Below are positions 32,840 through 43,421 of a DNA stretch of 64,000 nucleotides, piece by piece. Position 1 is the first letter of the stretch, and each line of letters begins with the position of its first letter. The notes under the pieces are model-generated. The model was not told the DNA's origin and made no database searches. It saw only the letters and a program-made list of their open reading frames with translations. The DNA is from Selaginella moellendorffii (taxonomy: Eukaryota; Streptophyta; Lycopodiopsida; Selaginellales; Selaginellaceae). Where the stretch lies: assembly GCF_000143415.4 (NCBI RefSeq), contig NW_003314290.1:1478454-1542453 (forward strand), written 5' to 3'. A program made the translations under genes and the position numbers.

Positions 32840-33825
32840 GGAATGGTGCCAAACTCCCAAGCATGCAACCAAAGAGTGATGAAACCGGACCACAGAGCAA
32901 CTCTTGAGTATATAGCCTAAAGAGCAAAGGGATAAAAGCCCAAAGTGACTTGGAACAGTCCTAGAGCAACCAACATCCCAATACTAAGAGCAGCATGCAA
33001 AACGGAGCCAAACGAAGCCAAACAGGGTTTGGTGCTATTTCAGCATATCAGTGGCCTAACGCAAGGACATAAGTACTCCACCAACTAGCATGGAATGGAA
33101 CTTGGGCTTAAACCCAAGCCAGATGCAAAACAAAGATAGACACGCAAGTGGGAGATAGATTATGCCTCAGCTTGGTCAACCATGCCTACCCTACCCACTA
33201 TCCCTATTATACATTTGGAACCCCCCCCTCTATATTTTCCCCCCCCCCCCCCAATTGAGGAACACACGCTTTAGGCTTTCACCCAAGCCTCCCTTAGTAT
33301 CAGGAGTTAGTCTCTGGGACAAACTTGAAACTTACTAAATATGGAAGGTCTTTAGATTGCGAATTGGACATGGGATGAACACCATTGTGTTCAAGACAAT
33401 CTCTATATTCCGTAAATATGCCAAATGAGCAAATCGGAACACTTTCCATAAATAGTATTTGGGACCGAATTGAGATTAACACAAAAGGCATGATAGTGAG
33501 GGTGTTTGGCAAACACAGTAAGCTATCATATAGTAAATATTGAGGGACCAATCTCAATATCGCGGGGGTTCTTGATACTAACAAATGCAAGCCAATGACA
33601 GGAATTTCTCAAACTAGGCTGAGTATACTTAGCAAAAACCACATAGAGTTCCTACCTTATATTTATCCGATTTAAGTACACGGTCATTAACCAGTTTCTC
33701 AATTAACCCAAGTAGGAATTGATAACGGGCTTAGCAATATTAACCTCTTGCCGTCGTGGCAGTAAGGAAAGAATATTCGAAAGGACTAGCCAATAAATAA
33801 CTTTCAATACACGAAGTCATATTCA
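32840..33825. repeat. Repeat family C, copy 2
   Basis: Direct-repeat partner of 17,776-18,745. The homologous poly-C tract is expanded here into two runs (about 33,222-33,229 and 33,240-33,252). After about 33,830 the sequence switches to the AT-rich flank. Confidence 0.85.
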
Positions 33826-33908
33826 CCATAAGAGTGTTTAAGTTGTATGGTTCACTAAATTTAATTGTCTTTTATAGCAAAAAACATGCAGAACCAACTT
33901 AATAAAGG

Positions 33909-33919
33909 TATATATAAAG
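33909..33919 (+). promoter_or_regulatory. Candidate TATA box upstream of the lectin gene
   Basis: TATATATAAAG stands out only weakly because the surroundings are AT-rich. Use would give a leader of about 320 nt before the ATG at 34,264. Confidence 0.25.
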
Positions 33920-34263
33920 GGAATTTAGCTTCTTAACACCAAGCAGCACAAATTAAGATTATATTGATCTACAATCTTACTTAATTTTAAAATTTTCTTT
34001 TATTATTAAAATAAGATGTTTTATTTGTACAATGCCACCTGGTAATAAGCTAGGATATTAAAATCTGACAAACTACACCTAATGAGGTTAAAAATTTAAA
34101 AAACTTAATTAAAATAAATGCTAGAAAATAAATTAATATTATAGGTATCCACAATCAATATATATTTCCAGTAGTTTCATTATATAGATAAGTGATAAAT
34201 ATATTTAAGACACATCAAGAAGCTATTTCTGTTTTATAATTATTTATAATAATAAACTTTATT

Positions 34264-35229
34264 ATGTATTTATTGATTTTTAGAATTAAAATTTTGATTT
34301 TCATAATTTTATGTTACTTTGTGTTTTATAATATAGGAAATGATAATGATCAACCACTTTATCCAGCTATTATAAGTGCTGAAAGTCCAAATAAATTAAA
34401 TATTGAAGATTTTTATAATTTAATAAACTATATTTATGATTATATTAAAGAGTATTTTATAAATGGTGAAAATTTTCCTTTAGGACCAATAGTAATTCCA
34501 CCATTTAATTTACAAAATGCAGCTATTAGTATTAAATTAACTATATTGAAACCAATTGCAATTGTAAGAGATCAAGTTCTCCCATCTTTTTCGGTATGTT
34601 TATTTGATCCAACTGAAATCGAAAATTATAGAGATGATGTTTTGTTAAAAGTTTTTACATATATTTTAGATAATTTAGAATCTCAAGCAAAATCAAGTCC
34701 AAATTCATTTTATGGTTACATACATGTGGCTTTTTTAAATTTCTCATTAAAATATAAATTAAGATCAAGAGGTAAAAGTAACAATAATTTAAGTATCAAA
34801 ACTTTAAATTCAGAAATTTATAATTTAAAATGGAATTGTGGAGCACTTTATAGATCTTCACTAATAAGTGGATTTCAAAATGAAATTGGATCATATATAG
34901 AAGAAAATAATAGTTTAGTATCACCTAATGGTTTTTTTAGATTTACTTTAAAAGATAATTGTAAACTTGAATTCCACAAAATTTCTACCAACAAGATTAT
35001 GTGGAATAGTATGGAGAATTTTGGAATAAATGCTATTAATTATAATTGTGTTGCAGTTTTACAAGAAAATGGAAATTTTATTATTAAAAGTAATAAAAAT
35101 ATAGTTTGGGCAACAGAATATTGCTTAAAAGAGCCATGTATATTAGATACAGTATTACTTGTAAGAAATGAAGGTAATGTTATAATTTATAATGCAAATA
35201 ATGGTAAAAAATTATGGTCTATATTTTAA
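34264..35229 (+). CDS. Secreted-type protein with C-terminal bulb-type (mannose-binding) lectin domain, 321 aa, AT-biased
   Basis: One uninterrupted frame of 322 codons in an AT-rich flank. Residues 1-24 are strongly hydrophobic (MYLLIFRIKILIFIILCYFV), a signal peptide or anchor. Residues 30-200 form a region I do not recognise (FPLGPIVIPPFNLQNAAISI; FYGYIHVAFLNFSLKYKL). Residues about 205-321 match the B-lectin fold: NSLVSPNGFFRFTLKDNCKL, then VAVLQENGNFIIKSNKNIVW, then VLLVRNEGNVIIYN and KKLWSIF. The three QxDxNxVxY sugar sites are all degenerate (KDNCKLEFH, QENGNFIIK, RNEGNVIIY), so mannose binding is doubtful. Codons end mostly in A or T, with Arg as AGA and Leu as TTA, unlike every other gene here. 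Horizontal origin is possible but unproven. The role is unknown. Confidence 0.75.
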   Translation: MYLLIFRIKILIFIILCYFVFYNIGNDNDQPLYPAIISAESPNKLNIEDFYNLINYIYDYIKEYFINGENFPLGPIVIPPFNLQNAAISIKLTILKPIAIVRDQVLPSFSVCLFDPTEIENYRDDVLLKVFTYILDNLESQAKSSPNSFYGYIHVAFLNFSLKYKLRSRGKSNNNLSIKTLNSEIYNLKWNCGALYRSSLISGFQNEIGSYIEENNSLVSPNGFFRFTLKDNCKLEFHKISTNKIMWNSMENFGINAINYNCVAVLQENGNFIIKSNKNIVWATEYCLKEPCILDTVLLVRNEGNVIIYNANNGKKLWSIF

Positions 35230-35377
35230 ATCCTAAAAAATTAAGGTATATACTTATATAATAATTATATAAGAATTATATTTTGACATATTTGAAAGCA
35301 CATTAAATACTTAAGTAAAATTAGCTAAAAAATAAAGCAGGACACTTAGGGCTCTTGGTCACAATGTAGGGCGTCCC

Positions 35378-38140
35378 ATGGTACGCGCTCCCAACACTGA
35401 TGCAACCATTCCAGTGAGGAAATATTTCGAGCTCCAAGAACGGGGTTGTAGGCCGAGCTTAGCAGCCATTATCTTTGCTCTCAAGGCGTGCAAGCTCTCC
35501 AGGGATTTGGTAACAGGGAAGAAGATCCACGGCGATGTGATGCACAGCGGAGATGTCTCCAACCTCGTTGTCGCCAACAGCCTCCTCGACATGTACGTGA
35601 AATGTGGCTGTATATCAGAAGCTCGCGAGCTCTTTGACAGGATGGAAAAGAAGGACGTAATTTCTTGGACTAGCATCATTCTCGGCCTCGCCAAGCATGG
35701 CTATGGCGATCAAGCTTTGGATTTTTACTCGAGGATGGAGGAACACGGTTGCCCACCTGACCGTGTCACGGTTCTTGCTGCGCTCAAGGCTTGCTCTGCC
35801 ATAGCCGAGAACAAAGTTAGTGGAGATCGAGCAGAGAAGGTCGAGAGTTTGAGAAAAGGAAAGGAAGTTCATGCTCGGGCTGCTCGAATCGGTGTGGAGT
35901 TGGACACTTTTGCTGCGAGCAGCCTGGTGGATATGTACGCAAAGTGTGGACGGATGGTGGATGCTGCAAGAATTTTCGAGAGCCTCCAGGAACTTAGTGT
36001 TGTCTTGTGGACGGGGGTGATACTCGGCTACGCTCAAAGTGGTGACGGCGATTCGGCACTGGAGTTTTTCTCGCGGATGAAGGCCGAGGGACACGAACCG
36101 GATCGTGTCACGCTTCTTGCTGCTCTCAAGTCTTGCGCGAGCGCTGCCGAGAAGGAATCTCTTGCTGGGAGCTACAAGTTCCTGGAGAAAGGGAGGGCTA
36201 TCTTCTGCGAGTTTCAGAAAGCCAGGAGCTTGGATCTGTCCAAGGACATCGTTCTGGCGACAACTTTGGTGGATATGTTGTCGAAATGCGGCAGCATGGT
36301 TGATGCTCGTCGAGTTTTCGAAAATGTCCAGCACCGGGACGTCGTTTTGTGGAACTCTATCATCTTGGGATACGCACAGAGTGGACAAGCCGAGGTGGCC
36401 TTGACGCTTTATTCGCGAATGCGCGACGAAGGCTGCTTACCGGACTGCCTGACACTTCTTGGTGCTCTCAAGGCATGCGTTTCCATGGCTTCCAACGAAC
36501 AAGGCAAGCGAGAGGCACTGCAAAGAGGCAAAGTTATTCACTCGCACGCTGTGAGGTACCGAGACGAGATGGAGATGGTTTTCGAGACGAGCCTAGTGGA
36601 CTTTTATGGAAGATGTGGAAGATTAGCGGATTCGGTACTGGTCTTTCAAAGCTCTCGCCAGCATAGAAGGATGGCTTGGACTGCTATCATCTCATCTCAT
36701 GCACAGAATGGAGACGAAGAATCAGCTCTCGAGCTCTATCAATTCATGCAAGACGAAGGTGGCGAACCGAGCACGGCTGTTTTGGTTGCTATTCTTAAAT
36801 CTCTGTCCAGTCTCGCGAGCAAAGAAGATGGCAAGCTCGTCGAAGGGAGGTACGCGAAGATCAACACAGTGAAGAGAGGCAGGGAAATCCATGCTACAGC
36901 GGCTAAACAAGCGAAGGCTCTGGAATTACCTGTCGCCACAAGCCTGGTCGACCTCTATGCTAAATGTGGATTTACTGCGGAAGCTCGAAAGATTTTCGAA
37001 AGCTTGAGAAGTGATCTGCGAGACGACGTTGCTCTGTGGAACTGCATGGTGCTGGGATACACTGAAAGTGGTGAAGCCCAGAAGGCACTCGAGCTTTATT
37101 CGCAAATGATCCAAGGCCGAGGCCCTTCACCGGATCGTGTCACTCTCCTCGCAGCGCTCAAAGCCTGTGCTTGCTTTGCCGAGAAGGAGCATTCTCACAG
37201 CTTACAGTATCTCAAAGACATCCACGCTCGAGCAGTGAGGTTTTTCGACGTGGAACTTGACACCATGCTGGCAAATACGCTGCTGGATTCTTACGCGAAG
37301 AGCCAGAGCACGGTGGATGCTCTTCACGTCTTCGAAAGGATTCGGCAACCCGATGTGGTCTCCTGGAACTGCATCGTTTTGGGATTCCTGGGAAACGGTG
37401 AAAGTGAGGCCGCGCTCGAGACTGTGGAACGCATGAGAGAAGAACGAGGCAGCCGCGAGCTCAACTCGGTGACTTATGTCGCAGCTCTCAAGGCGTGCGC
37501 TGCTCTGGGAGCGCTGGAAAGAGGTAGACGATTCCATGCCGAGATTTGCAGTGCTGGATTGGAGACGGACACAATGGTGGCAAACTCGCTGGTGGATTTT
37601 TACGGGAAGTGTGGAAGCATGGCAGAAGCCGAGGAAGTTTTCCGGAAGATCTCCACGAAGACCATGGTGACATGGAGTGCTCTCATCTCGGGATATAGCT
37701 GCCAGGGAGACACTGATCGGGTTTTCGAGCTTTTCGAGAAGATGAAGCTCCAGGAGAAGGATCTACAGCCGGACGGAGTGACTTATCTCTCGGTTCTCAC
37801 GGCTTGCAGCCACAAAGGTCTCGTGGAGAGAGGAAAGGAAGTCTTCGAAGAGATGTGGAGGAAGCGCGGACTTCCGCGGGGGGCCGAGCACTACGCTTGC
37901 ATGGTGGATCTCCTGGGACGAGCAAACCGGCTGGACGAAGCAGCCGAGCTCTTGAAAGAAATGCCGGTGGATGCGAGCGCCGAGAGCTGGATGGCACTGT
38001 TAAGTGCTTGCTACAAGTGGAGGAACTTGGAAGTGGGGAAGCTTGCCTTTGAGTCAGTGCTGGAGCTGGATCGAGGGAATGCCTCCGCCTACGTGATGAT
38101 GTCCAACATCTATTCTTCCTCCGAGTTAAACTCGGTTTGA
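35378..38140 (+). CDS. Pentatricopeptide repeat protein, PLS class, 920 aa, possibly 5'-truncated
   Basis: Intronless. Many P-L-S units, for example NLVVANSLLDMYVKCGCISE, DVISWTSIILGLAKHGYGDQ and DTMVANSLVDFYGKCGSMAE. The L motifs carry inserts of about 10-20 residues (AENKVSGDRAEKVESLRKGK). Residues near the C-terminus form the last P-L-S run and E1 motif (MPVDASAESWMALLSACYKW, ASAYVMMSNIYSS). The protein then stops at SELNSV, with no E+ or DYW domain. The N-terminus starts within a repeat (YFELQERGCRPSLAAIIFAL) and has no targeting peptide. An in-frame stop lies just upstream, close to the border with the AT-rich flank. It probably acts on organellar RNA if the 5' end is complete. It may have lost its beginning. 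Confidence 0.88.
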   Translation: MVRAPNTDATIPVRKYFELQERGCRPSLAAIIFALKACKLSRDLVTGKKIHGDVMHSGDVSNLVVANSLLDMYVKCGCISEARELFDRMEKKDVISWTSIILGLAKHGYGDQALDFYSRMEEHGCPPDRVTVLAALKACSAIAENKVSGDRAEKVESLRKGKEVHARAARIGVELDTFAASSLVDMYAKCGRMVDAARIFESLQELSVVLWTGVILGYAQSGDGDSALEFFSRMKAEGHEPDRVTLLAALKSCASAAEKESLAGSYKFLEKGRAIFCEFQKARSLDLSKDIVLATTLVDMLSKCGSMVDARRVFENVQHRDVVLWNSIILGYAQSGQAEVALTLYSRMRDEGCLPDCLTLLGALKACVSMASNEQGKREALQRGKVIHSHAVRYRDEMEMVFETSLVDFYGRCGRLADSVLVFQSSRQHRRMAWTAIISSHAQNGDEESALELYQFMQDEGGEPSTAVLVAILKSLSSLASKEDGKLVEGRYAKINTVKRGREIHATAAKQAKALELPVATSLVDLYAKCGFTAEARKIFESLRSDLRDDVALWNCMVLGYTESGEAQKALELYSQMIQGRGPSPDRVTLLAALKACACFAEKEHSHSLQYLKDIHARAVRFFDVELDTMLANTLLDSYAKSQSTVDALHVFERIRQPDVVSWNCIVLGFLGNGESEAALETVERMREERGSRELNSVTYVAALKACAALGALERGRRFHAEICSAGLETDTMVANSLVDFYGKCGSMAEAEEVFRKISTKTMVTWSALISGYSCQGDTDRVFELFEKMKLQEKDLQPDGVTYLSVLTACSHKGLVERGKEVFEEMWRKRGLPRGAEHYACMVDLLGRANRLDEAAELLKEMPVDASAESWMALLSACYKWRNLEVGKLAFESVLELDRGNASAYVMMSNIYSSSELNSV

Positions 38141-38667
38141 AGATCACGAGACGAGCTCCGGTACGTCTTTCTTCTTCTTCACTTCGTGTTCTAGACAACA
38201 TTATGATATCTTCTTTGTACAGATGATCCAGGAGAACTTCATCCCGCAGATTTTGCCAGCGCTGGATTCCATCTTCGAGCCATCCCTGAAGCATAAGAAG
38301 GTGCCTCACATATAAATCTCTGATACAACTATAACCATGAGTTTTGTACAGGTCGTTTTTGCGATTCGTCACTTCCAAGCTTATAGTTCTAACTAACAAC
38401 AAGAAAGAAGCTGACAAGAAAATAAAACTTTGGTACGTGATCTATGTCTTCCATATGTGAGCATGACGTCATTTCCTGGTACGCATGGGAAAAGAAAGTT
38501 TCCAGGAGCTAGATCACTGGAGCTGTACGGGATGATCTTCCACTCCATTCGTACGAGAGATCGCTCGGAATTTCAGACAGTGACTGCCAGAATATGCCAC
38601 AACGGCTCATTTCCCAGCTGGTTAAATGGAGATGGAGGAGCGCGAGCCCTAGAAATCCCGAGCGGCG
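38141..38667 (+). other. Gap with exon-like fragment
   Basis: Between the PPR stop and the next gene lies an exon-like stretch at about 38,222-38,300. It is bounded by TTTGTACAG and AAG/GTGCCT and encodes MIQENFIPQILPALDSIFEP. A second acceptor-like TTTTGTACAG follows at about 38,350. I cannot name a parent gene. The rest should hold the promoter of the SAP-like gene, with no clear TATA box. Confidence 0.35.
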
Positions 38668-40511
38668 ATGGCACGCGACAAGGCGGCCCTGGATTACCAC
38701 AAGCTCCCTAGGCGGCGCTTGCAGCAGCTGTGCAAGAAGAATGGAATTCCGGCCAACAAGACCAATCTCTTCATGGCGGACGCGCTCGCGGCGCTCTTCA
38801 AGGTAAGCCCACCTCATACTTTGGATCCAGATCGATCGAGTTTTGCTTTGATCTGGGCAGGCTCCAGCGAGCCGCGAGAGTGGCAAGGACAAGGATGTGG
38901 CTCCTCCAGCCGCTGGGAGAACTGGAAGCGCTGTGGGTGATTCTCAGTCGAGCCAGTGTACCACGGAGGAAAATGCGATCTCACCGGTGAAAAGCCGCGA
39001 CGATGAGAAGCGTGACGATGGCGAGCATGACAAGCATAGCTTTTGTACTGCGAGTGATGACAAGGGTGAGTTTGACGACGCGCACAGCGTTGCCGAGGAA
39101 CCGGACAAGGTGAAGACGTCGATGGATGCTCGAGAGAACTTGGATCATGGTGATGGAAGGTAAGTTTTCTCAAGTTTGCAAAGAGCCTGAATGCGTGTGT
39201 TTGTGTTTGTGTGACAGATGCGCAAAGCTAGAGAGATCGCCGGAAGCCATTGAGCTAGACGACGAAGATCATCCTGAGAAAGCAGTCGCGGAGGTGGATC
39301 GACAAGATGAGAAAGATGTCGAGGTTCCAACGTTTGCTGCCTTGGCAGAGGCTTCTCACGATCAAGCACAGGGTGGCAAAGCGTTAGAAATGGGGGCGCA
39401 AGAAACTCCGTCCGCTGCTCGAGTGGAGATTAAGACAACCGAGAAAGGTGGCGAAGTCTCGGAAGTAGTGGAGGCACGACAAACTTTGCCTGCTGTGGTT
39501 AAGGCTTCTCACGAGCAACAGGACGAGAAAGTTCCAGCTGTGGAGGTTTCTCGTGATCAGAATCAGATCGCAGTTGTCACCAAAGAGAAGGTCCTCGTCG
39601 AAGCAGTGACGGCTGTCGCTAAACAGGAAGTTGTCAGTGAAACGAAGGTCCTTTCCGACGCAGCAGTGGTGGCTGTTGCCAAACAAGAAGTTGTCATTGA
39701 AACGAAGGTCCCTCTCGACGAAGCAGTGGGTGTCGCTCGACAAGAAGCGGAAAAGAAGCACCATGTCTACGAATCAGTGCCCAAATTCGCAGCTGAAGAA
39801 GCAGCACTGGAGAAAAGTGAAGATGATCGATCTCCAGCAGCTGCTGATATCAAGGAACTCTCACTTCCAACTCCAGACGCAGTAATTACCTCCGAGCTCA
39901 GCGAGTCGAAAGGCGTCATCGTGGAAGGCAGAGTTGATCAAACTCTTGAGGTCTCTGAGAACCAAGCCGTAGCTATGATTGTCCAGGAACTCGAAGTTCA
40001 AACGGATACTCCCGCTCCAACGCTTGATCTTCCAGAGGAGAGCGCTCTCCAGATGATCGAGGAACTCACGCAAGCCACCGACGAGGAACTTGGATCCGAG
40101 CACCTCAAAGCGATGCTGAGAAGAGCAATGGAGCGATCAAAGTCGCGGAACCAGTACAAGAAGGGCCCGGTGTTCCTTCACAAGAGATCAACCATGGAGA
40201 AGGTGCTGGAGAGAGCCAGGAAGAAGCGAGCAGAGTGCCTGGAGCAACGGAGATTCGAGGTGGGTCACAAGAGCAGCGGAGACGATCACGATAGCCTGAG
40301 TGACGATGATCCAGCTCCGGAAGCTCCAAGAGGAGGAGTGATCTCGAGCAAGGCTGCTCGCATCCAGCAGAAGCACCGAGAGCAGTTCAAGACGCCGATC
40401 AAAGGCAAGTCCCACCGCAAATCCGAGGCCGATTTCGTGAAGCTGACGAGCGCGCGGCGCCAGGAGCTACTGCGATCAAAGCGCGGCATGAAGAACATCG
40501 TAGATTCTTGA
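38668..40511 (+). CDS. Acidic protein with SAP-like N-terminal motif, function unknown, 575 aa
   Basis: Three exons with exact phase agreement: 38,668-38,802, 38,861-39,159 and 39,218-40,511. The N-terminus (LPRRRLQQLCKKNGIPANKT, then NLFMADALAALF) is a SAP-like helix-extended-loop-helix motif. I recall this motif from several plant nuclear or cytoskeletal proteins. The middle is long, acidic and low in complexity. Three imperfect tandem repeats of about 21 residues occur (EAVTAVAKQEVVSETKVLSD, AAVVAVAKQEVVIETKVPLD, EAVGVARQE). The C-terminus is basic (QYKKGPVFLHKRSTMEKVLE; REQFKTPIKGKSHRKSEADF), suggesting nucleic-acid or microtubule binding. No enzyme domain is visible, so function remains open. 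Confidence 0.82.
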
Positions 40512-40692
40512 AGTTCGCGAGCTAAGAAGATTTAGTAGACTGGAAAGGAAGAATATATCGTATTTATGTGAATAGATATGGTTTGTATAAAAGGTGACGT
40601 TGCATTAGCGGTGAAAATGTAGTTCTCTATAATTTAGGGCTTTGTCGAGCGACGCAGTGGGTTTTGTATCGAGTTCTAGCATCTGCACAGCT

Positions 40693-43421
40693 ATGGCGGC
40701 CAGGGATGTGCGCGCATTGTCGCCAAAGCCTTGGAAGCGTAAGCACAGGAAGGCGCTGGCGCCGGCAGCGGACAGCATTGAGATTTTCGAGGGGAAGCCG
40801 ACGGTTCCAGCCCCGATCTCGCTCGAGATCACTCCGGCGGACGGGAATGGCTACCTCCGGATCGTCTGCCAGGAGGAGGTGGAGTTCTTTGTTCCTAGGA
40901 AGATAGTGGAGCAGCTCAAATGCGTCGATGTTATTCTTCGCGGAGAAGGTTCGTCACTTTTCTCTTTGGATTTTCGTTCTCATTGGTGGTTTTGTGTCTT
41001 TCTTTCCAGTGCAGTTTAGAGAAAGATTGGAGAATGTGATCCGATTCCCAGATTTTCGCTACGAGGTAGTTCTTTTTTTTCTCTCTCTCTCATAGCGAGA
41101 TTTTTCTGATCAACTTCAAGGTGTTGGAAGCTGTAATGCGGTTCGTTTTTATAGAGCACATTGACAGTCTTAAGGCAGAGAAATATTGGGGACAAAACGC
41201 CCCGCGAGTAACGTTTCAGTTCGAGGTAAAGTAAGCTCAGTTCTTCGCTTTTATCATTCATTTCTTTTTTAAAAGGTAGAACCAAGCCAAGTGATGGAAA
41301 TTGTTCATGCTGCTCATTTTTTTGGCATAAAAAATCTTTTAAAGGTTGCTGCGGCGATGATTGCTCACAATCTAAAAGGTCTGTGCTAGGAGGATTTTCC
41401 TGTTTGATCAATTCGTGGCACTTGGACAGATGTACCGGATGTCTCGTCAATGCCACCAGACTTAGCATGGTGTGTTGCGGAGCAGTTTTCCGCGCAAGAC
41501 TTATTTTACGCTGAAGAAAGGGATGATTTTTTATCTCTGGGTCTTGGTATGCCTACAAAGTAAACGCTTCTTGCTTGCTAATTAATTCGGCATTTAACAG
41601 ATACGAGAAGTCTTTGGGAGGAAAACTGCAAGAAAATGATGCATGACGATGCAACAATGTCAATTTGTTCGTTGGAGCACTATCCAGCGTACGACGAATG
41701 GATCACCTCAGACAGGCCACCTCCAACTTCATGGAAATCACTATATATGTCAATTTATCTCCAACAGTTAGCTGATCGACAGGACGGAGGTACGCATGAA
41801 ATTTTTTCTTTGTGGCTTTTCTTGAAAAGAAGTTCTAGGCACAAACGATAGCTTCATTGCTGAAGTATCGCACAAGGGAAAGTGGGTGTACACGCATACA
41901 GTAAGTTTGGGTTTATCAAAGTGCAATACTGTTTTGCTCGTTGTCAGATACGGTCCGCATTCTGGGAGTGGATAATGACAGGAGAGGGCAGCTTGTCGTT
42001 CGACGTATATATGGCTCAATTTCCAGCTCTATTCTCCCTTTGTGAGCATAGCGTTACGTTCCGAGCGGGTATTTACAGTAACTGTTGCAGGCCTTGCAAA
42101 GGTTCAGCTAGGAGATAATGGTCTTTATGTTGGCAAAATATTAGCAGAAATGCAACTTCTCCAACTGCTAGATATCAGGTAGCTTGTCACCTTTATAGCC
42201 TTTTGCTAAAAGTTTCTCAATGCATAGTGAGACAGGCTTTACAAAGGAAGCGGCAGTGAATTTGAGCCTTTCTCTTCGGAAACATAGCAGGTAGCTATTC
42301 TCTATGTGAAACAGCTCGTTTTCTTATTTTTTCACGTTGTAAGGCTCCAGGTACTTCGCCTCGCTTACAACTGCATCCTGACAGAAGGATTCACAGCTAT
42401 CGCTCGGGCCCTTGAGTTTGCAAGGTACGCAGTATACTGTGATTTTTCTTTTGGAAAAAAACTTGCATTTTACTGTAGATCTCTGAAAGTATTGGATGTA
42501 CGGGAAAATGGTATTGGAAAATTCATACCTGAGGAAGCACTTGCAGCTTTAAAGTACAGTCGACTGAAGGAGCTTCTTTTTAACGGTATTGATTTTCGAA
42601 CATTGGTCGAAGTTGCTTTTTCGTACATCTACAGGAAACTGTAACACGGATGCTATTCAAGAAGAACGCTTGTTAAGTAGATCTTCCTTCTATGTCTTGG
42701 TTCTTATCTACGTTTATACAGAGTAGCGAAACCAATACTTGATGCTGTACCGACACAGTTGAAGACTCTGCGGTTGCAGCAGTGCTGTCTCTTAGACGAA
42801 CATGCATTTTTTTTGGCAGAGGGACTGAGAAAACATGCTCATATTCAGGTAAAAGTTTGAACAACATCGCTCTAAGCTCTTTTGTGATAACTGCAGACAC
42901 TTGATTTAAGCGACAACAAGATCACTGCGGCAGGTGCTTGTGCAATTCTTTTGTGGCTTCAGGTTTGTGGCGTGTCTGATGCTCTGCAAAAGAAATGCAT
43001 ACCGATTTTCAGGAAAACACGTCTTTGCTGGAATTGTCTTTTGCTAACAACAACGTCCAGGACTCGTGTTCCAGAGTGCTCTGCGCGGTTATGCAAAACC
43101 ACTCTTCTTTACAACGGGTATATGTGTTTGATATCGCGCAACATCTTGACGTCACGCTGTCGTGTTTCAGTTCTCGTTGATGGGCAACTACTCATACGGT
43201 GAAGAAAATCTTCCAGAGGTCCTACGCAAACGCTTTACAATTCTGTCTCTTACGCCCGACTGCAGGTCCTTCACGCTGCTTCGTGTCGAGGGAACGCCCT
43301 GCTTGCATCAGAGCACAAGAGATTTACGTTGGATCTACGCAGCACCGACGTGTCGTATGCGAACAGAGCAAGGATTCTCCGCCAGGCCGTCCAGTTCACA
43401 TCACTAGATCTTTTAATTTGA
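40693..43421 (+). CDS. SKP1/elongin-C-like POZ domain fused to RI-type leucine-rich repeats, about 620 aa
   Basis: Eighteen exons can be chained in phase; introns are about 45-75 nt. Residues about 55-175 form a SKP1/elongin-C-like POZ fold (GYLRIVCQEEVEFFVPRKIV, VIRFPDFRYEVLEAVMRFVF, FEVEPSQVMEIVHAAHFFGI). After a linker, ribonuclease-inhibitor-type LRRs follow from residue ~345 to ~555 (LLQLLDISETGFTKEAAVNL, LQVLRLAYNCILTEGFTAIA, TLDLSDNKITAAGACAILLW, LLELSFANNNVQDSCSRVLC). The C-terminus has no transmembrane segment. POZ folds of this type bind cullins or F-box/BC-box partners, and LRRs commonly recognise substrates, so a ubiquitin-ligase adaptor is a fair inference. An ATG at 40,642 in the same frame could extend the N-terminus by 17 residues. 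Confidence 0.85.

Noticed and set aside
35615-36388. 257-codon minus-strand frame
   Set aside because: Antisense shadow of the 920-aa PPR gene; no domain.
41016-41468. 150-codon minus-strand frame
   Set aside because: Runs antisense across exons and introns of the POZ-LRR gene.
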